A stretch of DNA of 64,000 bases from Auritidibacter sp. Marseille-P8566 (GTDB lineage Bacteria; Actinomycetota; Actinomycetes; Actinomycetales; Microbacteriaceae), in NCBI GenBank assembly GCA_945895375.1, contig CAMDEE010000006.1, forward strand, positions 42,876-106,875. Reading direction: 5' to 3'. Positions 42,320 through 50,320 of this stretch are shown here, piece after piece. The stretch's first letter is position 1. Each line of letters starts with the position of its first letter. The translations under genes were made by a program, and so were the position numbers. The notes under the pieces were generated by a model. The model worked only from the letters and a program-made list of their open reading frames with translations, was not told the DNA's origin and searched no databases.

Positions 42320-42996
42320 ACCTCGTATTTATAACCCAGTCCACGGACTGTCAGTAAGTGAACCGGTCTTGACGGGTCCTCTTCAATCTTTGATCTCAGG
42401 CGCTTGATGTGAACATCTAGGGTCTTGGTGTCACCAAAATAATTTGAACCCCAAACACTGTCAATGATCTGACCGCGGGTTAACACTCTGTTCCTGTTTT
42501 CTAGGAGTAGCTCCAGTAATTCAAATTCCTTTAGAGGCATGCTGATCTTCTGGTCATTGAAAAAGACCGTGTGTCTTTCAATATCCATACGTATCGGCCC
42601 TGCTTCGAGAATGCCATTCTCAGCTGCCCTTGGACCACCGTTTCTTCTAAGCACTGCTTTCATACGTGCTAGTAACTCATTCTTTGAATAAGGCTTAGTG
42701 ACGTAGTCATCCGCTCCTATTTCAAGACCGATGACTTTATCTATCTCTGTGTCTTTAGCGGTAAGCATGATGATTGGAACATCTGAGGTTGATCTAATTG
42801 CCTTGCAGACATCTTTACCGTTGAGTTTAGGAAGCATAAGGTCAAGAAGTACTAGGTCTGCCCCTTCCTTTTGAAACAAAGTGACAGCTAATTCACCATC
42901 TTCAGCTGCAATAACTTCATAACCTTCGGTTCTCAATAAATAGACCAGAGGGTCTCTCATGCCTGCTTCATCTTCGACAACTAAAATCTTGCTCAT
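42316..42996 (-). CDS. regX3: Response regulator RegX3 (phosphate response)
   Basis: 226 residues, OmpR/PhoB type: acidic pair VEDE (8-10), phospho-Asp52 in LLDLMLPK, VTKPYSKNELL, and the winged helix with RVLTRGQIIDSVWGSNYFGDTKTLD-like block ending [10 protein letters not shown]. Controls phosphate-starvation genes with SenX3. GAGGGAA before the ATG. It follows the kinase gene by 11 nt, and phoU is divergent. Confidence 0.93.
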   Translation of the reverse strand: MSKILVVEDEAGMRDPLVYLLRTEGYEVIAAEDGELAVTLFQKEGADLVLLDLMLPKLNGKDVCKAIRSTSDVPIIMLTAKDTEIDKVIGLEIGADDYVTKPYSKNELLARMKAVLRRNGGPRAAENGILEAGPIRMDIERHTVFFNDQKISMPLKEFELLELLLENRNRVLTRGQIIDSVWGSNYFGDTKTLDVHIKRLRSKIEEDPSRPVHLLTVRGLGYKYEV

Positions 42997-43007
42997 GTTG
43001 ATTCCCT

Positions 43008-44039
43008 CTAATCTTCTTGCTCTTGATGAATTGGAATTCTTAGGGTGAAAGTTGAACCTAGGTTGGGTCTTGAGAATAAGGTAACTTCTCCACCGTGGTT
43101 GTTAGCTGCGTGCTTCACGATAGACAAGCCCAGTCCTGTTCCACCAGTTTCTCTGGAACGTGATGGGTCAACGCGATAGAAGCGCTCAAAGATACGTTCC
43201 TGTTGATCTAGGGGAATACCTATCCCTTTATCAATCACTGCAACTTCAGCAATGCCCTCTACTTCTGATAAACCAACACCAACGTTGCTGTTGTTCTCAC
43301 TGTAAAGAACTGCGTTCTCTATCAAGTTCTTGATTGCCATGGAGATCAGACCAGCATCACCTTGAACATAGATTTCACTTGGAGTGTCAGAGGTAATCTT
43401 TACTCCTTTAGAATCGGCTAAGAATTGATTAAGTTCAACTGCCTCATCAACAATTTGACCAAGGTCAAATACTTCAATTTCACCTTGCAGGTCACCTGCT
43501 TGAATTCTTGAGAGTTGAATAATTTTGGTAACTAGAGAACCAAGACGCTTAGATTCACGGTGGAGATTCTTAGAGAACTTCTTTACCTGCTCGGGATCAT
43601 CGATGGCAACCTGAAGGGCTTCTGATAGCAACGAGATTGCACTGATTGGAGTTTTTAGCTCATGGGAGATGTTCTCAACGAAGTCTCTTCTAGTTTCATC
43701 AAGTCGCTTGGCTTCGGTTCTGTCTTCAATTAGAAGAATTACAAGTTCTGCAGATAGCAATGTCGCCCGGGCTGAAATGTATAGCTTTGGAGAACGTGAG
43801 TTCTTCGCGAAGACAAGTTCTTCAGTGACGCTCTGCCTGGTGACCCTAGCTTTGGTCATGAGCTCGACAAGCTCAGGGCTTATTACCTTGTCGTATTCAA
43901 CAAGTCCCATGTCTTTGGCTTTTGAAGATTGATCGACAACTTGATTGGTGGCATCAACCACCACTCCAGCAGTGTCGAGAACCTCAAGAAAGGCAACCGC
44001 GTCTGAAGCGACCTTCTTTACTTTGTGAGATCCGACCAT
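43008..44039 (-). CDS. senX3: Sensor histidine kinase SenX3, lacking membrane helices
   Basis: 343 residues. A PAS-like domain (LEVLDTAGVVVDATNQVVDQ, residues 18-110), HisKA with His126 in ENISHELKTPIS, and HATPase_c (NLIENAV, DKGIGIP, GGTGLGLSIVK). Usual SenX3 proteins have two N-terminal transmembrane helices before PAS; here the chain begins at the PAS domain and no upstream in-frame start would add them. It may be cytosolic or tied to the membrane by partners such as PhoU. Start ATG with AGAAGG upstream. Confidence 0.9.
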   Translation of the reverse strand: MVGSHKVKKVASDAVAFLEVLDTAGVVVDATNQVVDQSSKAKDMGLVEYDKVISPELVELMTKARVTRQSVTEELVFAKNSRSPKLYISARATLLSAELVILLIEDRTEAKRLDETRRDFVENISHELKTPISAISLLSEALQVAIDDPEQVKKFSKNLHRESKRLGSLVTKIIQLSRIQAGDLQGEIEVFDLGQIVDEAVELNQFLADSKGVKITSDTPSEIYVQGDAGLISMAIKNLIENAVLYSENNSNVGVGLSEVEGIAEVAVIDKGIGIPLDQQERIFERFYRVDPSRSRETGGTGLGLSIVKHAANNHGGEVTLFSRPNLGSTFTLRIPIHQEQED

Positions 44040-44055
44040 GAATCATTACCTTCTG

Positions 44056-44177
44056 CCAATTAGACATTTGTTTACTGTCTTAACACTAGGCGATACCGAT
44101 AAGCCATAAACTTACAGACATAGGCCAATTGAGCATATGTTTAGGGCTGTTTACCGAAATGTTGGTAACTGTTAACC
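44056..44177. promoter_or_regulatory. Repeat-rich intergenic region between senX3 and phoU
   Basis: Two imperfect direct copies of a 19-mer: CCAATTAGACATTTGTTTA (44056-44074) and CCAATTGAGCATATGTTTA (44125-44143), 15 of 19 identical. Also GTTTACC (44149-44155) and GTTAACC (44171-44177), starting exactly 22 nt apart, i.e. two 11-nt PHO-box units. Good candidates for RegX3 or PhoP binding. Confidence 0.45.
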
Positions 44178-44219
44178 CACTGCTGAAAAGGTCTACAGAG
44201 TAAGAGAAAGAAGAGATCA

Positions 44220-44873
44220 ATGCGCGAACTGTTTCAGCAGGAGCTTTCAGAAGTCCAAGAACGTCTAGTGGACCTTTCCAGCACAGTCACTGAAATCATG
44301 GAGAAAGCATCTGCAGCTTTCTTGAACTCTGATGTGAAGAAGGCCGATGAGGCCATCGCTCTATCTGAAATCAACGAAGAGCGTGCCCTGCTAATCGATG
44401 AAATGGCTATTCGCATCCTTACTAAGCAGGCTCCTGTGGCCAGAGACCTACGAGTTCTGGTAGCAGCACTGAGAATTAGCGCATCGCTTGAGCGCATGGG
44501 TGCTCTAGCTGGACACATTGCAACTATCGCTAGATTCCGTTACCCGGAGTCAGCTGTGCCTAAGTCACTGGTCAAGACCTTTACTGAAATGGGTCAGCTA
44601 GACGTGGCACTAGGCAAGAAACTAAGCAAACTTCTAAAGAACACTGATCTTGATCTTGCTAGGACCATCCAGGCTGAAGATGCTCGAGTGGATGAATTGC
44701 ACCGTTCAGTATTTGAAACTGTTCTCTCACCTAAGTGGAAAGAGAATGCACTGCACACAGTGGATGTCACTCTAGCTAGCCGTTATCACGAGAGATTCGC
44801 GGATCACGTTGTTGACATCTCTGCAAAGGTTGCTTACCTCACCACTGGTGAGTGGTCAGAGATCGACAGCTAA
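44220..44873 (+). CDS. phoU: Phosphate signalling protein PhoU
   Basis: 217 residues, two PhoU three-helix bundles: MRELFQQELSEVQERLVDLS, ALLIDEMAIRILTKQAPVARDLR with the E/DxxxD-type metal motif, then a second copy (DLARTIQAEDARVDELHRSVFE and RYHERFADHVVDIS). Negative regulator linking the phosphate importer to SenX3. AAGAAGAG before the ATG. Divergent from senX3-regX3; its 3' end is 3 nt from convergent gpmA. Confidence 0.94.
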   Translation: MRELFQQELSEVQERLVDLSSTVTEIMEKASAAFLNSDVKKADEAIALSEINEERALLIDEMAIRILTKQAPVARDLRVLVAALRISASLERMGALAGHIATIARFRYPESAVPKSLVKTFTEMGQLDVALGKKLSKLLKNTDLDLARTIQAEDARVDELHRSVFETVLSPKWKENALHTVDVTLASRYHERFADHVVDISAKVAYLTTGEWSEIDS

Positions 44874-44876
44874 GGA

Positions 44877-45626
44877 CTACTTCTTACCTTGATTAGCTAC
44901 AGCAGCAGCGCCGGCTGCAGCAGCTTCAGGATCTAGATATTCGCCACCTGGAACTAGTGGCTTGAAGCTTGCATCTAGTTTGTATACCAATGGAATACCG
45001 GTTGGAATATTTAGTTCAGCAATATCTGCATCACTAATTCCATCAAGGTGTTTCACAAGAGCACGAAGTGAATTTCCGTGAGCTGTAACCAAAACAGTCT
45101 TACCTGCAATTAGGTCTTTACTGATTTCGTTTTCCCAAAGTGGCATCATACGAATAAGAACATCTTTCAAACATTCAGTCTTTGGAATGTTTGCACCTAG
45201 TTCTGCGTATCTCTCGTCATTTACTTGTGAGTATTCACTCTCATCAGAAATTGGTGGTGGTGGAACATCAAAAGATCTTCTCCAGATTTGGAATTGTTCA
45301 GGGCCATACTGAGCCAAGGTCTCTGCCTTGTCTTTACCCTGCAGGTCTCCGTAGTGTCTTTCGTTCAGTCTCCAGTCACGCTTGACATCAATCCATGAAC
45401 GCTCTGCTTCAGCAAGAGCGATGTTGGCTGTGTTGATAGCACGCTTGAGCTTACTTGTATAAAGAAGGTCAGGCTTTAGTCCTGACTGAGCTAGTAACTC
45501 ACCTGCTCGTTTAGCCTCTTGGCGACCCTGGTCGCTTAGATCAACATCCACCCAACCGGTGAAGCGGTTTTCCTGGTTCCAGGTGGAATTGCCATGTCGT
45601 AACAAGATAAGTGTGTATTCAGCCAT
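44877..45626 (-). CDS. gpmA: 2,3-bisphosphoglycerate-dependent phosphoglycerate mutase
   Basis: Glycolytic enzyme, 249 residues. Phospho-His in [20 protein letters not shown], then [11 protein letters not shown] and the second His in [15 protein letters not shown]. The C-terminal tail [16 protein letters not shown] is alanine-rich as in Actinobacteria. TAAACT lies 6 nt before the ATG (45633-45638). Divergent from the methyltransferase-like gene with 31 nt between start codons. Confidence 0.95.
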   Translation of the reverse strand: MAEYTLILLRHGNSTWNQENRFTGWVDVDLSDQGRQEAKRAGELLAQSGLKPDLLYTSKLKRAINTANIALAEAERSWIDVKRDWRLNERHYGDLQGKDKAETLAQYGPEQFQIWRRSFDVPPPPISDESEYSQVNDERYAELGANIPKTECLKDVLIRMMPLWENEISKDLIAGKTVLVTAHGNSLRALVKHLDGISDADIAELNIPTGIPLVYKLDASFKPLVPGGEYLDPEAAAAGAAAVANQGKK

Positions 45627-45632
45627 GCTCCA

Positions 45633-45638
45633 AGTTTA
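45633..45638 (-). promoter_or_regulatory. -10-like hexamer for gpmA
   Basis: TAAACT on the minus strand, 6 nt before the ATG. Confidence 0.45.
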
Positions 45639-45644
45639 TCTAGT

Positions 45645-45650
45645 TAGCCT
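45645..45650 (+). promoter_or_regulatory. -10-like hexamer for the gene at 45658
   Basis: TAGCCT, 7 nt before the ATG; only 6 bp from the gpmA hexamer on the other strand. Confidence 0.45.
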
Positions 45651-45657
45651 AGAAGCT

Positions 45658-46458
45658 ATGGCTTTCAAGAAACCGGTTGGTGCTATCACTAGAGGAACCA
45701 CCAACCCCAACCGACTCAGAAGAGTCGATAGGTTTATTGCCAATCTCCCCCAACTAAAGAGTTCTCGACCTATCGTGGTGGATCTGGGCTACGGAGCAAC
45801 ACCAACAACAGCTATCGAAATGCAGCAACGATTAGCTCAAACAAACCCAAAGACCATAGTTGTTGGCATTGAGATTGATCGAGAAAGAGTTGAACGAGGA
45901 ATACCTTTTCAAACTAAGAGCTTGTATTTCGGTATGGGTGGTTTTGAGATTCCGCTACCTAAACCTCTAGATGCTGAAAAGGTCGATGTGATTAGAGCCA
46001 TGAATGTTCTAAGGCAGTATGGCGAGTCAGAAGTAATGCCAGCGTGGACTCTCATGCAATCAAGGCTCAAAGAAGATGGACTGATTGTTGAAGGAACCTC
46101 GGATGAACTAGGTCGAATTGCAAGCTGGGTTACTCTTTCAAAAACTAAAGTGGAGAGCTTCACCATTGCTTTGAAACTAAATGAAGTTGATAAACCTTCT
46201 AAGGTTGCTGAAAGACTTCCAAAAATTCTGATTCATCATAATGTTGAAGGTGAACCAATTCATCAACTACTCAGAGAGCTAGATGATTCTTGGCATAGAA
46301 ACTCAGGTCTTTCTACTTTCTCTCCAGCTCAACGTTGGATTGCTACCTGCAGAGATCTAAAAAACGCTGGTTGGCCAATAACAAACAATCAAAAGCGCTG
46401 GGCTCTAGGAGAACTAACCCTCAACTTTGATTCGGTTGCGCCACTAAACCTCAGGTAG
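45658..46458 (+). CDS. Class I SAM-dependent methyltransferase-like protein
   Basis: 266 residues. Motif I IVVDLGYGATPTTAIEM (residues about 41-57), motif II VVGIEIDRERVE, then VDVIRAMNVLRQYGESEVMPAW (motif IV-like). The substrate is unknown; the protein is of a type seen next to gpmA in Microbacteriaceae. The C-terminus has RWIATCRDLKNAGWPI. The open frame begins at 45559, inside gpmA; the ATG at 45658 with TAGCCT 7 nt upstream is preferred. The 3' end overlaps the convergent FUSC gene by 15 nt. Confidence 0.85.
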   Translation: MAFKKPVGAITRGTTNPNRLRRVDRFIANLPQLKSSRPIVVDLGYGATPTTAIEMQQRLAQTNPKTIVVGIEIDRERVERGIPFQTKSLYFGMGGFEIPLPKPLDAEKVDVIRAMNVLRQYGESEVMPAWTLMQSRLKEDGLIVEGTSDELGRIASWVTLSKTKVESFTIALKLNEVDKPSKVAERLPKILIHHNVEGEPIHQLLRELDDSWHRNSGLSTFSPAQRWIATCRDLKNAGWPITNNQKRWALGELTLNFDSVAPLNLR

Positions 46459-47505
46459 CTCTGCTCTTGCAGCATCCTCGGTCATACCCGATGCACACAA
46501 CAAATCAACTAGCAGTGGGCGAAGAAGTAGCAGAACGCTTGCCTCTCTGAGTTGATCAGCGATACCAAACTTCTTTGGGTCTAGTTGCTTGATGATTTCA
46601 AGCAACTGCGTTCTAGCCAAATCTAGATCTTCTTGGTCCGAAAGACCTTCTTGCAGGTTAGTGACCGCTTCAGATATCTGTTCACAAAGATCAGCTAGGT
46701 ACGGTCTTGCAACATCATCCTTGAGTAAAAAGTTCACTCGGCGAACTATCACTCTCAGGTTCCTCGTTGCAAGGTCCATAGCCCTCATCAAGAGCCTTTG
46801 CTTTCTAAGCTCTGACTTGTGTTTCATTAGGAAGGGGCTGATTCGGCTAATTGATAGAGCACTATCCAAAGACATGCGCCAGTTATCTATTAGTGGCTGG
46901 GATGCACGAGCGTTCTTGAGGGCCTGGTTAGACAGTGACTTGTTCGCATCTCTTAGAGCTAAACGAAGTGACTGCAGGGTCTCAGTAAAGAAGTCAAAGA
47001 GTTTGTTGGCATCAGATCTAGCGATACCTCTAGGGTCTCTAGGGATCAGAGCGGTAACAATCAGAGCCATAACTCCACCAATAAGTCCATCAAGGGTTCT
47101 GATGAAAACTCCGCCATCAGGAGCTGGAAGTATTTGAACCAACATGGCTTGGATGGCAGCTGTAACAGCAAATGCAGAACTAGCAGAAATAAACCTTGCT
47201 GCAATTAAAACTACTAGTAGCACTAAGGCAATCTGGATTATTCCAGCACCTAAATAGATGAGCGCTATTTCACTGATTGCAATACCAACAACCATGCCAA
47301 TAGCTGTCTGAAGAATTCTTCTTGGTCTAGCATCTCTAGAAAAACCAAGTGAGGTAATGCAAACAGTTACTGCTAGAAGAGGAGTTGTGTGCTGAAGACC
47401 ATAGAAAGCAACTGAGTAAGCAAGCAAAGCACCGATAGTTATCTGAATAGCAGGAGCTAGAGACTCAACTACTCGACCAACTGAATCCTTAGGACTCCAT
47501 TTCAC
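46444..47505 (-). CDS. FUSC-family (aromatic acid exporter-like) membrane protein
   Basis: 353 residues. The N-terminal 160 have six hydrophobic segments (IQITIGALLAYSVAFYGL, LLAVTVCITSLGFS, IALVLLVVLIAARFISAS, GLIGGVMALIVTALIP); the rest is a helical cytoplasmic domain (FDFFTETLQSLRLALRDA). This is one half of a FUSC/ArAE transporter and probably dimerises. Substrate unknown. Its ATG overlaps the ygfZ stop by 4 nt. Confidence 0.87.
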   Translation of the reverse strand: MKWSPKDSVGRVVESLAPAIQITIGALLAYSVAFYGLQHTTPLLAVTVCITSLGFSRDARPRRILQTAIGMVVGIAISEIALIYLGAGIIQIALVLLVVLIAARFISASSAFAVTAAIQAMLVQILPAPDGGVFIRTLDGLIGGVMALIVTALIPRDPRGIARSDANKLFDFFTETLQSLRLALRDANKSLSNQALKNARASQPLIDNWRMSLDSALSISRISPFLMKHKSELRKQRLLMRAMDLATRNLRVIVRRVNFLLKDDVARPYLADLCEQISEAVTNLQEGLSDQEDLDLARTQLLEIIKQLDPKKFGIADQLREASVLLLLRPLLVDLLCASGMTEDAARAELPEV

Positions 47506-48503
47506 TTTTTGCCTCGCAAACCTGACACATCGACAACAGATCCAGCATCAACAGGAACTATTACTTCTTGTGTAGCGCTCAAGCTCTCACCAGTTGCAGC
47601 GTTGACAACTTTCAATTCGATATCGATTGGAGTATTTCTCTTGATTAGACCTAGAGCGATAGGCCCCATCTCATGGTGCTGTCCTACTGAAGTCACCTTA
47701 CCGATGACAACATCATCTAGGCCAAAGATCTCATCGCCTAGATCAGGAAGAGCATGAGCAGAACCATCTAAGTGCAGAAAGACCAAACGTCTTGGTGGAT
47801 GGCCTAAGTTATGCACCTTTGCCACAGCCTCTTGACCTCGGTAACATCCCTTACTCATGTGAACAGCACTAGCTAGCCAATCAAACTCGTGAGGCAAAGC
47901 CTTCTCATCTATTTCATTAGGTCCGGTAGGTCTCTTTGCTGCCACCCTCAATGCATCTAAAGCCATAGTTCCGCAGTGCTTGAACTCTTGCCATACAGAT
48001 GCAACATCTTGAGTTGGAACAAGAGATTCCATGTAATGCCAGGGCTCCGTAGGTTCTTCTCCATAACGCCAGCCACCGAGGCTAATCTCAGGCCATGTGT
48101 CACTCCAGGTGATAACTGAGTTAGCAACAGGTTTACTCCAGGAGGAAATTACTTGATATTCATCTGACTTGTTTATGACCTGGACTTTAGCTCTAAAGAC
48201 CATTCGCTGTAGCTGTGCAACTAGAGAGTCAATCTCTGTGGAGTATGTAGTAAGCCAAGTACTTTCACCATCGTCAACAATGTGAAAGTCTCTCACGATT
48301 CTTCCCTGGGCATCAAGCCATAGAGCTTCAACTGAAACATTTGGTTTTAGGTCATCTAGTTTTTGACTGAAGAGGTCATTCAACCAAGTGAGTCGATCTT
48401 CGCCTGTTACCAACAGAACTGCTTTATCTTCTAGTAAAACAGCAGATACACCCTGTATGAATTCTTTTTGTTCAACTAGAGGGTTAGAAAAACTTTGAGT
48501 CAT
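47502..48503 (-). CDS. ygfZ: Folate-binding YgfZ/GcvT-like protein
   Basis: 333 residues. The signature KGCYRGQEAVAKVHNLG (the conserved Cys region of YgfZ) is at about residue 218. YgfZ supports repair or assembly of Fe-S enzymes in a folate-dependent way. Start ATG (MTQSFSNPL) overlaps the nitrobindin-like stop by one base. Lies between FUSC and nitrobindin-like genes, the usual actinobacterial pair with the latter. Confidence 0.93.
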   Translation of the reverse strand: MTQSFSNPLVEQKEFIQGVSAVLLEDKAVLLVTGEDRLTWLNDLFSQKLDDLKPNVSVEALWLDAQGRIVRDFHIVDDGESTWLTTYSTEIDSLVAQLQRMVFRAKVQVINKSDEYQVISSWSKPVANSVITWSDTWPEISLGGWRYGEEPTEPWHYMESLVPTQDVASVWQEFKHCGTMALDALRVAAKRPTGPNEIDEKALPHEFDWLASAVHMSKGCYRGQEAVAKVHNLGHPPRRLVFLHLDGSAHALPDLGDEIFGLDDVVIGKVTSVGQHHEMGPIALGLIKRNTPIDIELKVVNAATGESLSATQEVIVPVDAGSVVDVSGLRGKK

Positions 48504-49147
48504 TATATTCGATCTAATTCAACAGAAACTAGTGGCACTAGTTCATCTCTTACAGACGCTGCTACTTCCATAACCCAAAGTAGTTTTGTTACACCTTCTT
48601 TAGTAAGAGTTCCATACATGCGTTCGCCGTAACCCCAGCCCTTGCCAGCATCAATCAGGTGCATAGGCATGTGGCTACCTGTAACAGTTCTCATGTCAAT
48701 TCTTCCTTTGAGAACTTGCCCCGCATAAAACTCATATGCTCCACCTGGGTGAATGATTGAAGCTTCGATATCGAATCCGCCTCTTTCATTTCGAAGAGTA
48801 TCTAGATCTTCAGCAGACTTTATTTTTCTATCCCCTGTTCCACCAAGAACTAGTGGTCCATAGTCTGCTTCTTCAGCTTCTTTTGCTAAACGCCAGAAAC
48901 CAAGTTCAGCAGGAAGTTCGATATCCTTTGACCCATCGGTTGCATCCCCTAGAAGTCTTGAGGTTGCGTGATAGGTCAGGTAGTTACCTTCACCAATTGA
49001 GAAAGTTACCTTCTGCTGGAACTTCTGCTCAGTAGGTTCTTCATCGGCTACGTACTTATTAGAGACAACGCCAATGCCCTCCCATGTGCCAACAAGAAAG
49101 GCAAGGGGGGTTAGTTCAAGTGGTAAGCCTTCGGGTAAAACGAACAA
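48503..49147 (-). CDS. Nitrobindin-like (FABP-family) heme-binding beta-barrel protein
   Basis: 214 residues. Begins LELTPLAFLVGTWEGIGVVS with the family GTWxGxG motif, followed by beta strands (KVTFSIGEGNYLTYHATSRL), ERGGFDIEASIIHPGGAYEFYAG and the late GYGERMYGTL with a candidate heme-ligand region nearby. Possible role in peroxynitrite or NO handling (family knowledge). The start is TTG at 49147, touching the stop of a 36-residue gene (TAGTTG), so translation may depend on it. Confidence 0.9.
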   Translation of the reverse strand: MFVLPEGLPLELTPLAFLVGTWEGIGVVSNKYVADEEPTEQKFQQKVTFSIGEGNYLTYHATSRLLGDATDGSKDIELPAELGFWRLAKEAEEADYGPLVLGGTGDRKIKSAEDLDTLRNERGGFDIEASIIHPGGAYEFYAGQVLKGRIDMRTVTGSHMPMHLIDAGKGWGYGERMYGTLTKEGVTKLLWVMEVAASVRDELVPLVSVELDRI

Positions 49148-49258
49148 CTAGCGTTGCCCCTTGAAGAGCTTGTATAGAACTAAGAAGCTAATGCCGGCAA
49201 TAGATAAGCCAGCAACGATTAGAAGGCCTAGAAAGAAGATCTCAATGAACATCAACAT
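49148..49258 (-). CDS. 36-residue single-helix membrane protein
   Basis: Minus-strand ATG at 49258, product MLMFIEIFFLGLLIVAGLSI then AGISFLVLYKLFKGQR. Nearly all of it is one transmembrane helix with a basic C-terminal end. TAAACT sits 6 nt before the ATG (49265-49270), so it has a good leaderless promoter. Its stop codon touches the TTG start of the nitrobindin-like gene, arguing for an upstream coupled small protein. No family recognised. Confidence 0.65.
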   Translation of the reverse strand: MLMFIEIFFLGLLIVAGLSIAGISFLVLYKLFKGQR

Positions 49259-49264
49259 GGTTCA

Positions 49265-49270
49265 AGTTTA
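49265..49270 (-). promoter_or_regulatory. -10-like hexamer for the small membrane gene and nitrobindin-ygfZ-FUSC run
   Basis: TAAACT on the minus strand, 6 nt before the ATG at 49258. It overlaps the last codons of the upstream gene. Confidence 0.45.
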
Positions 49271-49537
49271 GGGCTTGAGCAAAACATAGACACCTGCGAG
49301 AGCCAAAATGGCATAAGCCCCGCCTGCCACGAAGATAAGTCGCTCAACGATGCCCTCGGTATGTGAGGTAACTAGGTGAACTAGTGAAACTAAAGCGATA
49401 GCCCCAGCTGCTAGGACACCAAAGCCTCTAATGGCATCGCCATCGTTCATGGTCAGCACCACGATAACTGCACCAACAGCAACCAGAACCCAGATCGAGA
49501 CGATCGGTAACCAAGCTTTCCTCATAAAAACCATCAT
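49268..49537 (-). CDS. Small three-helix membrane protein of unknown function
   Basis: 89 residues with three hydrophobic stretches: WLPIVSIWVLVAVGAVIVVL, GFGVLAAGAIALVSLVHLV and VAGGAYAILALAGVYVLL. No catalytic motif; family not recognised. Three ATGs are possible (49537, 49534, 49525); the spacing does not decide. Divergent from the GlnR-type regulator. Confidence 0.75.
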   Translation of the reverse strand: MMVFMRKAWLPIVSIWVLVAVGAVIVVLTMNDGDAIRGFGVLAAGAIALVSLVHLVTSHTEGIVERLIFVAGGAYAILALAGVYVLLKP

Positions 49538-49591
49538 GCCCTATGCCTAGGGCTAGACGGGTAGGATTTAAGGACTAAACAGGAGAAGATT

Positions 49592-50278
49592 GTGGCGCAT
49601 TTGCTTGTTCTGTCTGAGAATTCAGACAAAACCCTACTGCCTTCGCTAGCTCTGCTCAGCCATAAGGTCAGACACATTCCTGCTGAACCGGCAGCCCTTA
49701 TAAATGCACCTGGTGCAGACCTCATTCTTCTTGATGCTCGCAAAGACCTAGTTGTCGCTAAATCTCTAGCCAGCGTTCTCAAAACCACTGGCTTATCCTG
49801 TCCACTTTTTCTTGTAATTAGTGAAGGTGGTTTAGCAGCCATCTCAAACGAATGGGGTGCTGATGATTTCCTTCTGGACTCAGCAGGCCCTGCCGAAATA
49901 GATGCTCGTATCAGACTTGCTCTAACCAAAGCAATCTCGAAAGATGCTGAGGGAAAGATTCAGGTCGCTGGAGTTGTTATTGACGAGGCAGCCTACTCAG
50001 CCAAAGTCAATGGCAAGCCTATGGATCTGACTTTCAAAGAGTTTGAACTTCTCAAGTTCCTAGCCCAACATCCAGGTCGTGTATTCACCAGAGATCAACT
50101 ATTGAGTGAAGTCTGGGGTTACGACTATTTTGGAGGAACAAGAACAGTTGACGTCCATATAAGAAGGCTCAGATCAAAGCTTGGCGAGTTGGATGCCTTG
50201 ATTGGAACTGTTCGACATGTTGGTTACCGCTTTACTGCTACACCTGAGGAAACTTTCGAAGTTTCTGGCGGCTACTAA
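49592..50278 (+). CDS. glnR: GlnR-type orphan OmpR-family regulator
   Basis: 228 residues. The N-terminal receiver has [13 protein letters not shown] (Asp48) and [21 protein letters not shown], matching GlnR of Streptomyces and Rv0818, an atypical receiver with an incomplete acidic pocket (SENSD) that works without a partner kinase. The C-terminal winged helix ([30 protein letters not shown]) is intact. Nitrogen control is expected; the site next to ppk suggests a phosphate link (inference). GTG start with AGGAGAAGATT. Confidence 0.87.
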   Translation: MAHLLVLSENSDKTLLPSLALLSHKVRHIPAEPAALINAPGADLILLDARKDLVVAKSLASVLKTTGLSCPLFLVISEGGLAAISNEWGADDFLLDSAGPAEIDARIRLALTKAISKDAEGKIQVAGVVIDEAAYSAKVNGKPMDLTFKEFELLKFLAQHPGRVFTRDQLLSEVWGYDYFGGTRTVDVHIRRLRSKLGELDALIGTVRHVGYRFTATPEETFEVSGGY

Positions 50279-50320
50279 ACGTTAACCAAAGAGTAAGAAA
50301 GAACTGCAAGGATAAGGAAT

